The translations under genes and the position numbers were made by a program. Below the pieces are notes generated by a model. It worked only from the letters and a program-made list of their open reading frames with translations. It did not search any database and was not told the origin of the DNA. From NCBI GenBank assembly GCA_013377075.1, contig JACABD010000012.1, forward strand, positions 1 to 33,738: a DNA stretch of 33,738 bases, in the 5' to 3' direction. This DNA comes from Geobacteraceae bacterium (GTDB lineage Bacteria > Desulfobacterota > Desulfuromonadia > Geobacterales > DSM-12255). How positions within the stretch are numbered: the first letter of the stretch is position 1; each line of letters starts with the position of its first letter. Below are positions 8,532 to 18,120 of the stretch, piece by piece.

Positions 8532-9440
8532 TTAAGACTTAACTTGTATTCCACGCTCTTCCCATAGAGAAACTATCGGGCTGGCAACAAAGATGGAAGA
8601 GTAGGTTCCGACGGCTATCCCGATCACAAGAGCGAAGGCAAAGTCATGGATGACTTCGCCGCCGAAGAAAAGTAGAGCAACAGCAGCAAGAAATGCTGTC
8701 AGCGACGTAACGATTGTTCTGGAAAGAACTTCATTGATACTCTTGTTGAATACGTTGTGCATAGCCTCTTTAAGGTTTTTATGAAGGTTTTCGCGGATCC
8801 TGTCAAAGACGACAACGGTGTCAGTAAGTGAGTAACCGGCAATTGTAAGAACGGCGGTGACAAAGAGTAGGTTAACCTCTTTATTCATGATGTAGAACAC
8901 CGCAAACATTGCAAGAACATCGTGCATGGTTGCGATGGTTGCACCGACGCCGAACTTGAAGTCAAAACGCCAGGCAATATAGAGGATAATGCCGAACATT
9001 GAAATGACGATAGCTGTAAGAGTGTCTTTCCTGAGCTTGTCACCGACCGAAGGGCCGATTTCAGTTGAGCTTTCAACAATGAACTGATTGCCGACAAACT
9101 CCTTCTTGAAGACATCTTCGATGGTATCCGCAACCTTTCCGGTAGCAAGGGTGGTTTTACCGACCTTCACAAGGAGTTTATTACCCTCCTTGATATCCTG
9201 AAGGGTCGCATCCTTAAGACCGTGCTTGCCAAGAGCTTCACGGGCCTTGTCCATCCCTACAGGCTGGGTGAACTTGAGCTGAACGGCGGTACCACCGGAG
9301 AAATCAATCCCCATGTTTGCAGCACCGCGAGCCATCTGGATCATGCCGATCAGTCCGACAATTGCTATTATCCCGGAAATGATGAAGGATATCTTCTTCA
9401 TCCCGATGAAATCTATGTTTGTTTTACCGATAAGTTCCAT
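8532..9440 (-). CDS. secF: Protein translocase subunit SecF
   Basis: A 302-residue inner-membrane protein that, with SecD, uses the proton gradient to pull preproteins through SecYEG. It has TM1 near residues 16-36, the GIDFSGGTAVQLKF periplasmic motif, a short periplasmic domain, and a block of five helices from about 140 (LTIAGYSLTDTVVVFDRIRE, SINEVLSRTIVTSLTAFLAA). Length is typical for a separate SecF. It starts 9 bases after the secD stop with a GGGGG RBS. SecD and SecF are separate genes here, not fused. Confidence 0.97.
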   Translation of the reverse strand: MELIGKTNIDFIGMKKISFIISGIIAIVGLIGMIQMARGAANMGIDFSGGTAVQLKFTQPVGMDKAREALGKHGLKDATLQDIKEGNKLLVKVGKTTLATGKVADTIEDVFKKEFVGNQFIVESSTEIGPSVGDKLRKDTLTAIVISMFGIILYIAWRFDFKFGVGATIATMHDVLAMFAVFYIMNKEVNLLFVTAVLTIAGYSLTDTVVVFDRIRENLHKNLKEAMHNVFNKSINEVLSRTIVTSLTAFLAAVALLFFGGEVIHDFAFALVIGIAVGTYSSIFVASPIVSLWEERGIQVKS

Positions 9441-9449
9441 TGTTTCCCC

Positions 9450-11051
9450 CTATATGCTCATTCTCTTCACGTTCATACGGCTGAGCGCGAAGTCAAAGAC
9501 CACTTTGGTGGCCACAAGAGAAGTAAACAGGTTGATGATGATACCAAGGCTTAAGGAGACTGCAAACCCTTTGACCGGCCCTGTACCGAACTGAAAGAGA
9601 ACAGCAGCGGTAATCAGAGTTGTCACGTGGGAATCCATGATCGTTAGAAACGCCTTGTCATATCCTGCATCAACTGCTGCTATGGGCGGCTTGCCAAGAC
9701 GAAGTTCCTCGCGAATACGCTCGAAAATCAGAACGTTGGCATCAACCGACATACCGACAAGAAGAACGATAGCGGCAATACCCGGCAGGGTGAGTGTTGC
9801 GCCAAGTGCAGCAAGGGCTCCCATCAGGAAGATAATGTTAAGCACCATGCCGTAGTTTGCCACAAGACCGCAAACCTTGTAGTAAATAGCCATAAAGACA
9901 ACTACCAGAAGGACGCCGATCAGACCGGCTGTAAGACCTTTTTTGATTGAATCCTGTCCAAGGGAAGGACCGACTGTGACATTCTGGATGATCTTGACCG
10001 GCGCAGGAAGCGAACCGGCACGTAGCACCAGAGCAAGGTCAGCAGCATCCTTGTCTGTGAATGAGCCTGAAATCTGGGCACTGCCACCGGATATTCTCTC
10101 GCGGATGACAGGTGCCGAGTAGATGGTGTTGTCAAGTACAACGGCAAAGCGCTTGCCGACATTAGCTGCAGTCACCTGATCAAAAAGCCGTGCGCCGGTG
10201 GAGTTGAACTCAATGGCAACATAAGGCTGGTTAAACTGCGAATCAACCCTCACCTTTGCATCAGTAAGAAGATCGCCGGTGATGATCGCCTTTTTCTTTA
10301 ACACAAGCGGAGTTTCGGTAACAGCACCAGTGGCCGGATCAGTCCTCTTCTCCAAGAGAATTTCTGAATCTTCTGAGATAGAACCTGGCGTGGCTGTAGC
10401 CGGGTTGACATTCTCATCAAGAAGTTTGAATTCAAGGCGTGCGGTTTTGCCGATAAGCTCGATTGCGCGTTTTGGATCCTTAATACCAGGGAGCTGGACA
10501 ACTATGTGATTCAGCCCCTCCCTTGCAATGATCGGCTCGGAAACACCGAACTGGTCGACCCTGTTGCGGATTGTCTCAAGTGCCTGGGAAACCGCCTTGT
10601 CCTTGCGGTCAGCAGCAACCTTCTCATCCATCCTGACTTGAACAACAGTAAATCCACCCTCTTCGAACTGGGGCATAAGCTCCATTTCAGGATATTTCTT
10701 TTTAATCAGAGTCTGCACAGTCTCGGCAGTACCCTTATCGTAAAGCGTGATCTTTACCTTGTCGCCACCCTCACGGGCAATACGTTTGAAACGGAGGGTC
10801 TGGGATGTAAGCGAGTCCTCGATATCTGTTGAAATAAGGTCGAGGGCAGCTTCAACAGCCTTGGGGGTGTCAACCTCCAGAATAATGTGGGATCCACCCT
10901 GAAGGTCAAGACCAAGATGAATCTTCTCTTTGGGAAGGATTCCGCTCCACCATGTAGGGAGCTTTGGAACGAGTGTCGGTGTCATGTAGACAACCGACAG
11001 AATAAGGAAGGCGACAATCAGCAGAGGACGCCAGTTTAATCCTTTTGGCAT
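9450..11051 (-). CDS. secD: Protein translocase subunit SecD
   Basis: A 533-residue partner of SecF. TM1 is at about residues 9-27, followed by the conserved GLDLQGGSHIILEVD. The large periplasmic P1 domain spans about 55-355 (IRNRVDQFGVSEPIIAREG, VQLPGIKDPKRAIELIGKTA, RFAVVLDNTIYSAPVI). The C-terminal five-helix block contains VLLVGMSVDANVLIFERIRE with the functionally important acidic residue. AAGGAG precedes the ATG by 8 bases. It lies downstream of yajC, separated by 94 bases that hold a nested hairpin. Confidence 0.97.
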   Translation of the reverse strand: MPKGLNWRPLLIVAFLILSVVYMTPTLVPKLPTWWSGILPKEKIHLGLDLQGGSHIILEVDTPKAVEAALDLISTDIEDSLTSQTLRFKRIAREGGDKVKITLYDKGTAETVQTLIKKKYPEMELMPQFEEGGFTVVQVRMDEKVAADRKDKAVSQALETIRNRVDQFGVSEPIIAREGLNHIVVQLPGIKDPKRAIELIGKTARLEFKLLDENVNPATATPGSISEDSEILLEKRTDPATGAVTETPLVLKKKAIITGDLLTDAKVRVDSQFNQPYVAIEFNSTGARLFDQVTAANVGKRFAVVLDNTIYSAPVIRERISGGSAQISGSFTDKDAADLALVLRAGSLPAPVKIIQNVTVGPSLGQDSIKKGLTAGLIGVLLVVVFMAIYYKVCGLVANYGMVLNIIFLMGALAALGATLTLPGIAAIVLLVGMSVDANVLIFERIREELRLGKPPIAAVDAGYDKAFLTIMDSHVTTLITAAVLFQFGTGPVKGFAVSLSLGIIINLFTSLVATKVVFDFALSRMNVKRMSI

Positions 11052-11091
11052 GCCGGATACTCCTTTGCATATTAGGTATTTAGGCTGAAGG

Positions 11092-11131
11092 CTGAAGGTT
11101 CAAGGCTTTACTGGCAGCCTTCTACCTTCAG
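11092..11131. repeat. Nested stem-loop between yajC and secD
   Basis: CTGAAGGT (11092-11099) pairs with ACCTTCAG (11124-11131), and inside it AAGGCT (11102-11107) pairs with AGCCTT (11116-11121), leaving a 2x2 internal loop and an 8-base terminal loop. The outer arm's GGCTGAAG unit is tandemly duplicated just before it (11083-11098). There is no T-run on either strand, so it does not look like a normal terminator. It may be a copy of a dispersed intergenic repeat, or an RNA-processing or stability element that sets secDF against yajC expression. Confidence 0.6.
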
Positions 11132-11145
11132 ACTATCCACCTGCT

Positions 11146-11469
11146 TTATTTATCAATAACAGCAGCGACGTGACCCTTGTTAAACTTTACATTAACATTA
11201 TTTGCGATCTCAATTGTTACAACTCCCTCTTCGACTGCGGTTATCTTGCCGTGCATACCACCGGCAGTTACAACCTGATCCCCTTTCTTCAGGGCTTCAA
11301 GTAGTGCCTTGTGCTCCTTGGCTTTCTTCTGCTGAGGCCTGATAAGGAGAAAGTAGAAAATCGCAAACATGATAACCAGCGGGATCATGCTCGTAAAAGC
11401 CTGTGTGCCACCACCACCTGCCGCAGCGCCACCAAGCGGGGTTCCCATCGCAAAAGCAAGACCACTCAT
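11146..11469 (-). CDS. yajC: Preprotein translocase accessory subunit YajC
   Basis: A 107-residue small membrane protein that associates with SecDF. One transmembrane helix (about residues 27-46, SMIPLVIMFAIFYFLLIRPQ) carries the diagnostic RPQQKKAKEH at its cytoplasmic end. The KKGDQVVTAGGMHGKITAVE segment and a short KOW-like C-terminus follow. The start is the ATG at 11469, preceded by GGAGG with a 7-base spacer; a TTG one codon upstream is too close to the RBS. It lies between tgt and secD, the classical tgt-yajC-secD-secF order. Confidence 0.95.
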   Translation of the reverse strand: MSGLAFAMGTPLGGAAAGGGGTQAFTSMIPLVIMFAIFYFLLIRPQQKKAKEHKALLEALKKGDQVVTAGGMHGKITAVEEGVVTIEIANNVNVKFNKGHVAAVIDK

Positions 11470-11553
11470 CAATCAACCTCCGGTAAATTATTAAATCCTT
11501 TTTCAAATCAAGAATATTGCCTTAAAATTATCTGAATATCAACCCAAATAAGC

Positions 11554-12729
<1,176 letters not shown>

Positions 12730-12738
12730 GATATTTTT

Positions 12739-12813
12739 TGGAGGCGCTGAGCGGATTTGAACCGCTGAATAAAGCTTTTGCAGAGCTTTGCCTTACCACT
12801 TGGCGACAGCGCC
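12739..12813 (-). tRNA. tRNA-Cys (anticodon GCA)
   Basis: A full cloverleaf is visible on the minus strand. The acceptor stem pairs GGCGCTG with CAGCGCC. A D-arm GCCAAGTGGTAAGGC follows. The anticodon stem AAGCT/AGCTT encloses CTGCAAA with anticodon GCA, and the T-arm is AGCGG-TTCAAAT-CCGCT. Discriminator U and an encoded CCA end the gene at 12739. All stems pair and the length is 75 bases including CCA. It has its own promoter (12844-12872) and terminator (12702-12729). Confidence 0.97.
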
Positions 12814-12843
12814 GAACTTTTTTACTTCAAAAAACGAATGCTT

Positions 12844-12872
12844 TTTATACCCTTTTTGATGACCCCTGTCAA
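12844..12872 (-). promoter_or_regulatory. Strong sigma-70 promoter of tRNA-Cys
   Basis: On the minus strand a perfect TTGACA (12872-12867), a 17-base spacer and TATAAA (12849-12844) start 4 bases after the korC stop codon. Transcription should begin near 12837, leaving a leader of about 24 bases for RNase P to remove. The near-consensus strength suits a tRNA gene. Confidence 0.85.
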
Positions 12873-12875
12873 TCA

Positions 12876-13430
12876 TCAAAATTTCATTGCTGACGTTGCC
12901 ATCTCAGCCCCTGTGTCTATTGCCTTGACATTGGCCGGGATAAATTTGTGATTGCGCTCAGGCAGGCTCTTTTTAAGTGCTTCGTAGAGCGAGCCCATTT
13001 TCAGTGCTCCGGTTGCTGCCGCGTAAGCACCGCAGGCAACCATGTTTACCATGCGCGGATCACCAAGCTCATTGGCTATGCTGTTCATCGGAATACTGAT
13101 GAGCCTGACATTATCGAGCGCAACGGTCCCGGTTTCCACAAGTGTTGAATTTACTATGCAGATGCCGCCCGGCTTCACCTTTGCAGCATATTTGTCAAAG
13201 GAGAGCTGGTTCAAAAGAATAGAGACGGATGGATGCCCCACAACCGGAGATCCGGTATCACCATCTGAAAAAACAAGTGTGCACATGGCAGCGCCACCAC
13301 GTTTTTCAACACCGTAAGACGGAAAGAAGGAGACGTTCAGCCCCTCGTGGATTGCTGCATAGGAGAGCAGGTTACCTGCCAGAAGAACCCCCTGCCCGCC
13401 ATAACCTGCTATGAAAAGATCATTACGCAT
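12876..13430 (-). CDS. korC: 2-oxoacid:ferredoxin oxidoreductase, gamma subunit
   Basis: A 184-residue gamma subunit (POR/KOR domain), with the N-terminal FIAGYGGQGVLLAGNLLSYA loop typical of the family and the later YGVEKRGGAAMCTLVFSD and MVNMVACGAYAAATG segments. Length is standard. It works with KorA, KorB and KorD to convert 2-oxoglutarate and CoA to succinyl-CoA with ferredoxin as acceptor. It starts 11 bases after korB with an AGGAG box and is the last gene of the korDABC set. The tRNA-Cys promoter begins right after its stop. Substrate choice (2-oxoglutarate versus a branched-chain 2-oxoacid) is inferred from subunit layout and expected host physiology. Confidence 0.9.
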   Translation of the reverse strand: MRNDLFIAGYGGQGVLLAGNLLSYAAIHEGLNVSFFPSYGVEKRGGAAMCTLVFSDGDTGSPVVGHPSVSILLNQLSFDKYAAKVKPGGICIVNSTLVETGTVALDNVRLISIPMNSIANELGDPRMVNMVACGAYAAATGALKMGSLYEALKKSLPERNHKFIPANVKAIDTGAEMATSAMKF

Positions 13431-13441
13431 CTATCGTTCTC

Positions 13442-14185
13442 CTAGAGGTTTTCGCTGTTCTTGTAGACACCTAGCGGGAAGTAAGGAATCATCTCATGTG
13501 TCAGCCTCTCGTTTGCATCAAGGGGCTGCATCCCCCAGTTTGTCGGGCAGGTCGCCAGTGCCTCGATGAAAGAAAAGCCTTTCCCCTCAACCTGATAGCG
13601 AAAAGCCGTCTTGATAAGCTTTTTGGCATTCAGGACATTTTTCGGGCTGTTCACCGCCACCCTGGCTGAAAAGGCAACGCCGTCAAGATTGGAGAGAAGC
13701 TCGGCCATCTTGAATGGAGCACCGTCATTCCTGGTGTCGCGACCATAGGGAGATGTTGATGTCTTCTGCCCCGGCATGGTTGTCGGAGCCATCTGGCCAC
13801 CGGTCATGCCGTAGGTGGTGTTATTGACAAATATGACCGTGATATGCTCGCCGCGGTTTGCTGCGTGAATTATTTCTGAAGTGCCGATTGCAGCCAGGTC
13901 GCCGTCACCCTGGTAGGTAAAGACAATGCTCTCCGGACGTGCCCTTTTTACCCCGGTTGCCACAGCTGGCGCTCTGCCGTGTGGGGATTCGACAACATCG
14001 ACATTGAAATAGCCATAGAGGAAAACCGAGCAGCCGACAGATGCGCAGCCTATGGTTCTGTCGCGAATATTGAACTCATCCAGTGCCTCTGCCACGAGGC
14101 GGTGAATCGCACCGTGATGGCATCCGGGACAAAAGTGGGTCTGCACGTCTTTAAGGCTTGGAGACCTGCCAAATACCTGTTTCAT
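13442..14185 (-). CDS. korB: 2-oxoacid:ferredoxin oxidoreductase, beta (TPP-binding) subunit
   Basis: A 247-residue thiamine-diphosphate-binding subunit. It has the N-terminal [19 protein letters not shown] with the conserved Cys-x-x-Cys, the TPP/Mg site [20 protein letters not shown] followed by [17 protein letters not shown], and the C-terminal [16 protein letters not shown]. Length and motifs match KorB. The start overlaps the korA stop by four bases (ATGA). In strict anaerobes that run the TCA cycle this complex replaces NAD-linked 2-oxoglutarate dehydrogenase. Confidence 0.93.
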   Translation of the reverse strand: MKQVFGRSPSLKDVQTHFCPGCHHGAIHRLVAEALDEFNIRDRTIGCASVGCSVFLYGYFNVDVVESPHGRAPAVATGVKRARPESIVFTYQGDGDLAAIGTSEIIHAANRGEHITVIFVNNTTYGMTGGQMAPTTMPGQKTSTSPYGRDTRNDGAPFKMAELLSNLDGVAFSARVAVNSPKNVLNAKKLIKTAFRYQVEGKGFSFIEALATCPTNWGMQPLDANERLTHEMIPYFPLGVYKNSENL

Positions 14186-15243
14186 CGGTACACCTTCCTT
14201 ATTCTCTCGAAAAGCTCTTCCGGAGTCGGCAGAGACCCGGCGCCCGGCGGACGTCCATAGAACTCTACATCTGCATCGCGCTGCACAGAAAGGCGGACAT
14301 CATCGACCATCTGCCCGGTGCTGAGCTCAATAACGAGGAACAGTTTGCATTTTGTCGACAGGTCGGCATAGGCCTTTTTCGGGAACGGAAACAGGGTGAT
14401 CGGTCTCATGAGGCCGACCTTCATCCCGGCCTCACGGGCCATTTCAACCGCAGTCCTTGAGATACGCGCTGTCGAACCGAAGGCGGTAACGATCAGGGTG
14501 GCATCATCGGTGCGGTACTCCTCCCAAAGGCATTCTTTATCGGCAAGGAGGTTGTAGCGATCATGCATCTCCCAGTGAAACTTCTCCATCTCGCCATCAC
14601 CAAGCTTAAGGGATTTGACAACATTTTGCGCCGTGCCCTCTTTCCAGCCACGCACCGCCCAATCCTTGGCAGGGAGATCACAGACAGGACGCGGATTCGG
14701 TGTTATGGACTCCTTCATCTGGCCGAGAACCGAGTCTCCTAGAACCATGGCAGGGATACGGTAGGTGTCGGAAAGGTCAAAGGCAAGCATGGTAAGGTCG
14801 TACATCTCCTGTACCGAGCCTGGCGCAAGGACGATGATACGGTAGCCGCCGTGACCGCCGCCGCGGGTCGCCTGCCAGTAGTCGGCCTGTGAGGCATCGA
14901 TGCCGCCGAGACCAGGCCCCTGGCGCATAATGTCAACTATGACACCGGGCAGCTCCGAACCGGCCATGTAGGAGATCCCCTCCTGCTTGAGGGAGATTCC
15001 AGGGCCCGAGGAGGATGTCATGGCCCGTACACCGGCAGCTGAAGCGCCAAGCACCATATTGATGGCACCGATCTCGCTCTCCGCCTGGATAAAGGTGGCG
15101 CCGGTTTTATGCAGCTCCCTTGACAGATATTCGGGGATGTCGCTCTGTGGAGTTATGGGGTAGCCGAAATAGCAACGGACACCGGCTTCAATGGCTGCCA
15201 TGGCAACGGCTTCATTCCCCTTGACGAACTGGCGCAGGGTCAT
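14182..15243 (-). CDS. korA: 2-oxoacid:ferredoxin oxidoreductase, alpha subunit
   Basis: A 353-residue alpha subunit with the pyrimidine-binding domain of TPP enzymes ([51 protein letters not shown]) and a transketolase-C-like domain near residues 240-350 ([33 protein letters not shown]). The start is the ATG at 15243, preceded by AAGGAGG with a 7-base spacer; an in-frame upstream start at 15315 lies inside korD. It overlaps korD by 4 bases (ATGA). No fused gamma domain is present; gamma is a separate gene downstream. Confidence 0.93.
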   Translation of the reverse strand: MTLRQFVKGNEAVAMAAIEAGVRCYFGYPITPQSDIPEYLSRELHKTGATFIQAESEIGAINMVLGASAAGVRAMTSSSGPGISLKQEGISYMAGSELPGVIVDIMRQGPGLGGIDASQADYWQATRGGGHGGYRIIVLAPGSVQEMYDLTMLAFDLSDTYRIPAMVLGDSVLGQMKESITPNPRPVCDLPAKDWAVRGWKEGTAQNVVKSLKLGDGEMEKFHWEMHDRYNLLADKECLWEEYRTDDATLIVTAFGSTARISRTAVEMAREAGMKVGLMRPITLFPFPKKAYADLSTKCKLFLVIELSTGQMVDDVRLSVQRDADVEFYGRPPGAGSLPTPEELFERIRKVYR

Positions 15244-15455
15244 GGTTTGTCCTCCTTGAAGACCATTATAGCCACATCGGGGCACATCTCGGCACAGAGT
15301 GCGCAGCCGGTGCACTTTTCAGGATCTGAAAAAACAGCGACAGTGTAACCCATACTGTTTGGAGTGGAGCTGAGAGTTACCAGCTTCCGCGGACAGGCAA
15401 TTGTACAGAGTCCGCACCCTTTACAGCGTGATTCGTTAATCTCTATCTTCGGCAT
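15240..15455 (-). CDS. korD: 2-oxoacid:ferredoxin oxidoreductase, delta (2x[4Fe-4S] ferredoxin) subunit
   Basis: A 71-residue ferredoxin-like subunit with two clear [4Fe-4S] motifs: CKGCGLCTIACP at about residues 11-22 and CTGCALCAEMCP at about 48-59. It carries electrons from the TPP site towards free ferredoxin. As first gene of korDABC it sets the operon start. The RBS before its ATG is weak (GGGAAAAAAG). A promoter candidate lies at 15506-15535. Confidence 0.92.
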   Translation of the reverse strand: MPKIEINESRCKGCGLCTIACPRKLVTLSSTPNSMGYTVAVFSDPEKCTGCALCAEMCPDVAIMVFKEDKP

Positions 15456-15505
15456 CTTTTTTCCCGGGATTTATAGCTGGTGGGCTATGATTTTAATTTT
15501 GGTAC

Positions 15506-15535
15506 AAATTAGCAGAGAGTTTACCTGAACGTCAA
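15506..15535 (-). promoter_or_regulatory. Possible promoter of korDABC
   Basis: On the minus strand TTGACG (15535-15530) is followed after 18 bases by TAATTT (15511-15506). The -35 is good and the -10 weak. It lies 50 bases before korD and downstream of a terminator-like hairpin, which is where an independent kor promoter would be expected. Confidence 0.4.
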
Positions 15536-15545
15536 CCATTTTGTA

Positions 15546-15573
15546 AAACGGCCCGGCAAAAGCCGAACCGTTT
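15546..15573 (-). terminator. Terminator-like hairpin ending the nadC-to-DUF4124 gene run
   Basis: AAACGG (15546-15551) pairs with CCGTTT (15568-15573), and CGGC pairs with GCCG inside, with a 2x2 mismatch and an AAAA loop. On the minus strand it is followed by a short broken T-run (TTTTACAAAAT). It lies about 20 bases after the DUF4124 gene stop. The weak T-tract makes efficiency uncertain. Confidence 0.5.
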
Positions 15574-15592
15574 AAATTACCCTATACCGTAT

Positions 15593-16120
15593 TTAGCGAA
15601 TCTCCCCCGGAACACCTGCCCTGTCGGCAGCTGCATTAAGAGCATCAAGCTTCTTTCTAGCCTTTTCTAGCCTGACCTCAAGATCGCGCTGAGTATTCTG
15701 CAGGGTCAGAACCTCGCCGCGAGACTTCTTTGTAGAATCAGCCAGACGCTCCTTGATGCCTGTCAACTGCTCTTCAAGGGACTGGGTTTCATGCTTTTGC
15801 CTGGCAAGATCCTGCTTCCATGCCTCGACTGTCTTGCCTTCATAGCTTGGTTTATCTTTGACTTTGTCATCCTTGGCCGAAGAATCACCCTTCCCCTCAA
15901 CACCCTTCTTTGCCCCTTTCTCAGGTTCAACCTTTTCGATGATCTCGACAGCCTGTTCCTGCTTCTCAGTCGTGAATGCTCTGTCACGGTACTTTTGCGG
16001 CACTTTGCCAAGGTCATCCGCAAAGCCTACCTGACCCTTGTCGTCAACCCATTTATAGATTTCGGCAGCGCATAGGGTTGGCAGCGCGAGAAGCAGAATA
16101 ATCAGAATTAAATTTCGCAT
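15593..16120 (-). CDS. Secreted DUF4124-domain protein with coiled coil
   Basis: A 175-residue protein starting with a Sec signal peptide (residues 1-19, LILIILLLALPTLCAAE). A DUF4124 domain follows (EIYKWVDDKGQVGFADDLGKVPQ at about 20-42, cited here as its two conserved parts YKWVDDKG and FADDLGKVP). The charged remainder includes a lysine-rich stretch (about 70-95) and a probable coiled coil (about 100-165, SLEEQLTGIKERLADSTKKS onward). DUF4124 proteins are common secreted proteins of unknown role in proteobacteria. GGGAGG lies before the ATG. It is the last gene of the long operon from nadC. Confidence 0.85.
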   Translation of the reverse strand: MRNLILIILLLALPTLCAAEIYKWVDDKGQVGFADDLGKVPQKYRDRAFTTEKQEQAVEIIEKVEPEKGAKKGVEGKGDSSAKDDKVKDKPSYEGKTVEAWKQDLARQKHETQSLEEQLTGIKERLADSTKKSRGEVLTLQNTQRDLEVRLEKARKKLDALNAAADRAGVPGEIR

Positions 16121-16153
16121 GTTAGTCCTCCCATGTTTGTGTTTGTCAATTCC

Positions 16154-16495
16154 TTAACCCGGCGGCCAGGCAAGGCTTCTACCTGCCAGAAGGTGAAAAT
16201 GTATATGGAAAACTGACTGACCGGCATCCCCATTGGTATTTGTCACCAGTCGAAAACCGCTCTCCGCAAAGCCGCGATCTGTGGCGATCTTCGCGGCAAC
16301 CCGGTGAAGATGGCCTATCAGCAGGTCGTCTTCGGGGACAATATCTAGAGTATTGGCAATATGCTTTCGCGGAATCAGCAGCAGATGCAGCGGAGCGGCC
16401 GGGTTTATATCCTCGATCACCACCAACTGGTCATCCTGATGAACACTCTTTGCCGGTATCTCACCAGCGACTATCTTGCAGAATATACAAGACAC
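16154..16495 (-). CDS. HIT-family nucleotide hydrolase (HinT-like)
   Basis: A 113-residue histidine-triad protein. It shows the N-terminal CIFCKIVAGEIPAKSV with zinc-type cysteines, AAPLHLLLIPRKHIANTL, and the catalytic triad SVFHIHFHLLAGR near the C-terminus. HinT-like enzymes split purine nucleoside phosphoramidates and aminoacyl-adenylates. It lies 23 bases after tlyA and 33 before the DUF4124 gene in the same operon. Length is standard for bacterial HinT. Confidence 0.93.
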   Translation of the reverse strand: MSCIFCKIVAGEIPAKSVHQDDQLVVIEDINPAAPLHLLLIPRKHIANTLDIVPEDDLLIGHLHRVAAKIATDRGFAESGFRLVTNTNGDAGQSVFHIHFHLLAGRSLAWPPG

Positions 16496-16518
16496 ACAAT
16501 CCCCCTTTGCAAAACCGT

Positions 16519-17250
16519 CTACTTGAGTTTTTTCAGATATATGAGGAACTCCCGGTTCCCCTTGGGTCCTGTAATTGGCGATTCGGTAACGCCTGCCACC
16601 TCAAGATCCATGCTCTTTGCCATCTCGCAGACTGAAAGTATCACAGCTTCATGCTTTTCCGGATCCCTGACCACGCCACCCTTACCGACTTCGCCCCTGC
16701 CGACTTCAAACTGCGGCTTGATAAGTGCGACAACAGTTCCACCGCATTTTATCAGGTTCAAGGTGTTTGGGAGCACCTTATCCAATGAGATAAATGATGC
16801 GTCAATGACCGCCATATCCGGGATTGCGGGGAGTAACGCCGGTTCAAGATAGCGGATATTGGTTTTTTCCAGAGAGAGTACCCGCTCATCCTGCTGCAAT
16901 TTCCAGGCAAGCTGACCATAGCCGACATCAACTGCAAAGACCTTTGCAGCCCCCTTTTGCAGGAGGCAGTCCGTAAATCCGCCGGTTGAAGCGCCGACAT
17001 CCATGACCACAAGCCCGGAGACATCTATGTTGAACTCTTCCAGCGCCTTTTCCAGCTTGAGCCCGCCACGGCTTACATAAGGAATATCACCCTTTATCCG
17101 CACCTCAAGTGAATCATCAACAAGCTGCCCGGCCTTATCAACCTTATGGTCGCCGATGACCACCTGTCCGGCCATGATAAGGGACCGTGCACGCTCCCTT
17201 GACGGCACAAGGCCACTCTCCACAAGCAGTTTGTCTGCGCGAACTTTCAT
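16519..17250 (-). CDS. tlyA: TlyA-family rRNA (cytidine-2'-O)-methyltransferase
   Basis: A 243-residue protein with an N-terminal S4 RNA-binding domain (about residues 1-62, RADKLLVESGLVPSRERARS) and a FtsJ-like Rossmann methyltransferase domain containing the SAM site VMDVGASTGGFTDCLLQKGA (about 80-99), the catalytic region (AVIDASFISLDKVLP, ALIKPQFEVGR) and a terminal beta strand. TlyA of mycobacteria 2'-O-methylates rRNA cytidines and affects capreomycin sensitivity. Older annotations call the family a hemolysin, which the domains do not support. It follows the MglA-like gene by 36 bases. Confidence 0.92.
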   Translation of the reverse strand: MKVRADKLLVESGLVPSRERARSLIMAGQVVIGDHKVDKAGQLVDDSLEVRIKGDIPYVSRGGLKLEKALEEFNIDVSGLVVMDVGASTGGFTDCLLQKGAAKVFAVDVGYGQLAWKLQQDERVLSLEKTNIRYLEPALLPAIPDMAVIDASFISLDKVLPNTLNLIKCGGTVVALIKPQFEVGRGEVGKGGVVRDPEKHEAVILSVCEMAKSMDLEVAGVTESPITGPKGNREFLIYLKKLK

Positions 17251-17286
17251 TTAAAACCGCCTGAGACGGTGCAAGTGAACATAAAA

Positions 17287-18111
17287 CTAGAGCGAGACCG
17301 ACACAGTGACTTTGAACTCAGCGCTTTTTCCACAAGCTCCGCCACTAATTCTCAAGGGGATCTCGATAGTAGACCCACCAAGCAATACAGGAGATCCGTT
17401 CATCTCAACAGCCAGCTGCGGGCCATCATCACAGCAGTGGTCAAAGGCCTCTTCCTGGGAGTCAACCTCTGGTGCGTTAATCTGCTCATCAACGGGAGCT
17501 GTCGTGGAGATAGCTTCTATGGGCGCATCCTGCCCGAGATTTTTCAGTATATCAGTGACTACCCTGTGGAGACCCTCCATGAGGCCATCGCCGGTTATTG
17601 CCGTTACCGGCAGCGGATCGACGTCAATTTCAGGCATCAGCTCATGACCCATTGCGTCCAGGGAGAGCCCCCCTTTAAGATCCCTCTTGTTACACTGTAG
17701 CGATAGAGCAATCTGGCTTAACTTTCTGCCGTAGTGAGCCACCGAGTCCATCAATACCGCGCAGCTCTCTAGATTGGCGTACATTTTCCCTTCAGAAGAG
17801 TCGGCAAAAAGTACAACCCCGTCAACCCCCTTGAGGAGCATTTTCCAGGGTAGCGGTGCCCCTTCACCGGCAATCAGGGTATAGACATGAAAACGGACTG
17901 AATAGGCATCCTGTCTTACCGATGGCGGATAGGTGAAGTCAAAGAAGAGCATCTGGTGCTCTCCGACGGACATGCTCTTCAGTTCGCTTCTATGTCCTGG
18001 TTCGATCCTTGTGTATATGCGGTTAAAGGCAGTACTCTTCCCGGCGCCCTTTGGACCGACATAGACTATCTTTGCATTTATCTCTCTCTTTGCATCATTG
18101 ACCAGCGCCAT
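17287..18111 (-). CDS. MglA-like small GTPase with C-terminal extension
   Basis: A 274-residue GTPase related to Myxococcus MglA, the polarity switch. It has the family start NDAKREINAKIVYVGPKGAG with P-loop GPKGAGKST (residues 19-27), RFHVYTLIAGEG in switch II (73-84), KGVDGVVLFADS (94-105) and the guanine-specificity motif NKRD (141-144). Where MglA has PGQ in switch II this protein has AGE, so the usual Gln is absent. After the GTPase fold (to about 190) comes an 85-residue tail, ending in a beta-rich piece with three Cys (HCCDD, GGACGK). ATG 18111 has AGGAG 6 bases upstream. No mglB-like Roadblock gene is adjacent; its neighbours are a HEAT-like and a SPOR protein. Role unknown. Confidence 0.75.
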   Translation of the reverse strand: MALVNDAKREINAKIVYVGPKGAGKSTAFNRIYTRIEPGHRSELKSMSVGEHQMLFFDFTYPPSVRQDAYSVRFHVYTLIAGEGAPLPWKMLLKGVDGVVLFADSSEGKMYANLESCAVLMDSVAHYGRKLSQIALSLQCNKRDLKGGLSLDAMGHELMPEIDVDPLPVTAITGDGLMEGLHRVVTDILKNLGQDAPIEAISTTAPVDEQINAPEVDSQEEAFDHCCDDGPQLAVEMNGSPVLLGGSTIEIPLRISGGACGKSAEFKVTVSVSL

Positions 18112-18120
18112 CAACGTCTC

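Noticed and set aside
12739-12813. Functional link between the tRNA and Tgt (tRNA as substrate of the neighbouring enzyme)
   Set aside because: The anticodon is GCA (Cys). Tgt modifies G34 of GUN anticodons (Asp, Asn, His, Tyr).
16240-16852. Plus-strand open frames opposite the HIT and tlyA genes
   Set aside because: No RBS and no family features, while the minus-strand genes have complete motif sets.
16519-17250. Hemolysin function for the TlyA protein
   Set aside because: The S4 plus FtsJ-like SAM domains support an rRNA methyltransferase. The hemolysin label is historical.
17252-17270. Small hairpin CCGTC/GGCGG before tlyA as a terminator
   Set aside because: Only five pairs including a wobble, and it overlaps the tlyA RBS. 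Co-transcription of tlyA with the GTPase gene is more likely.
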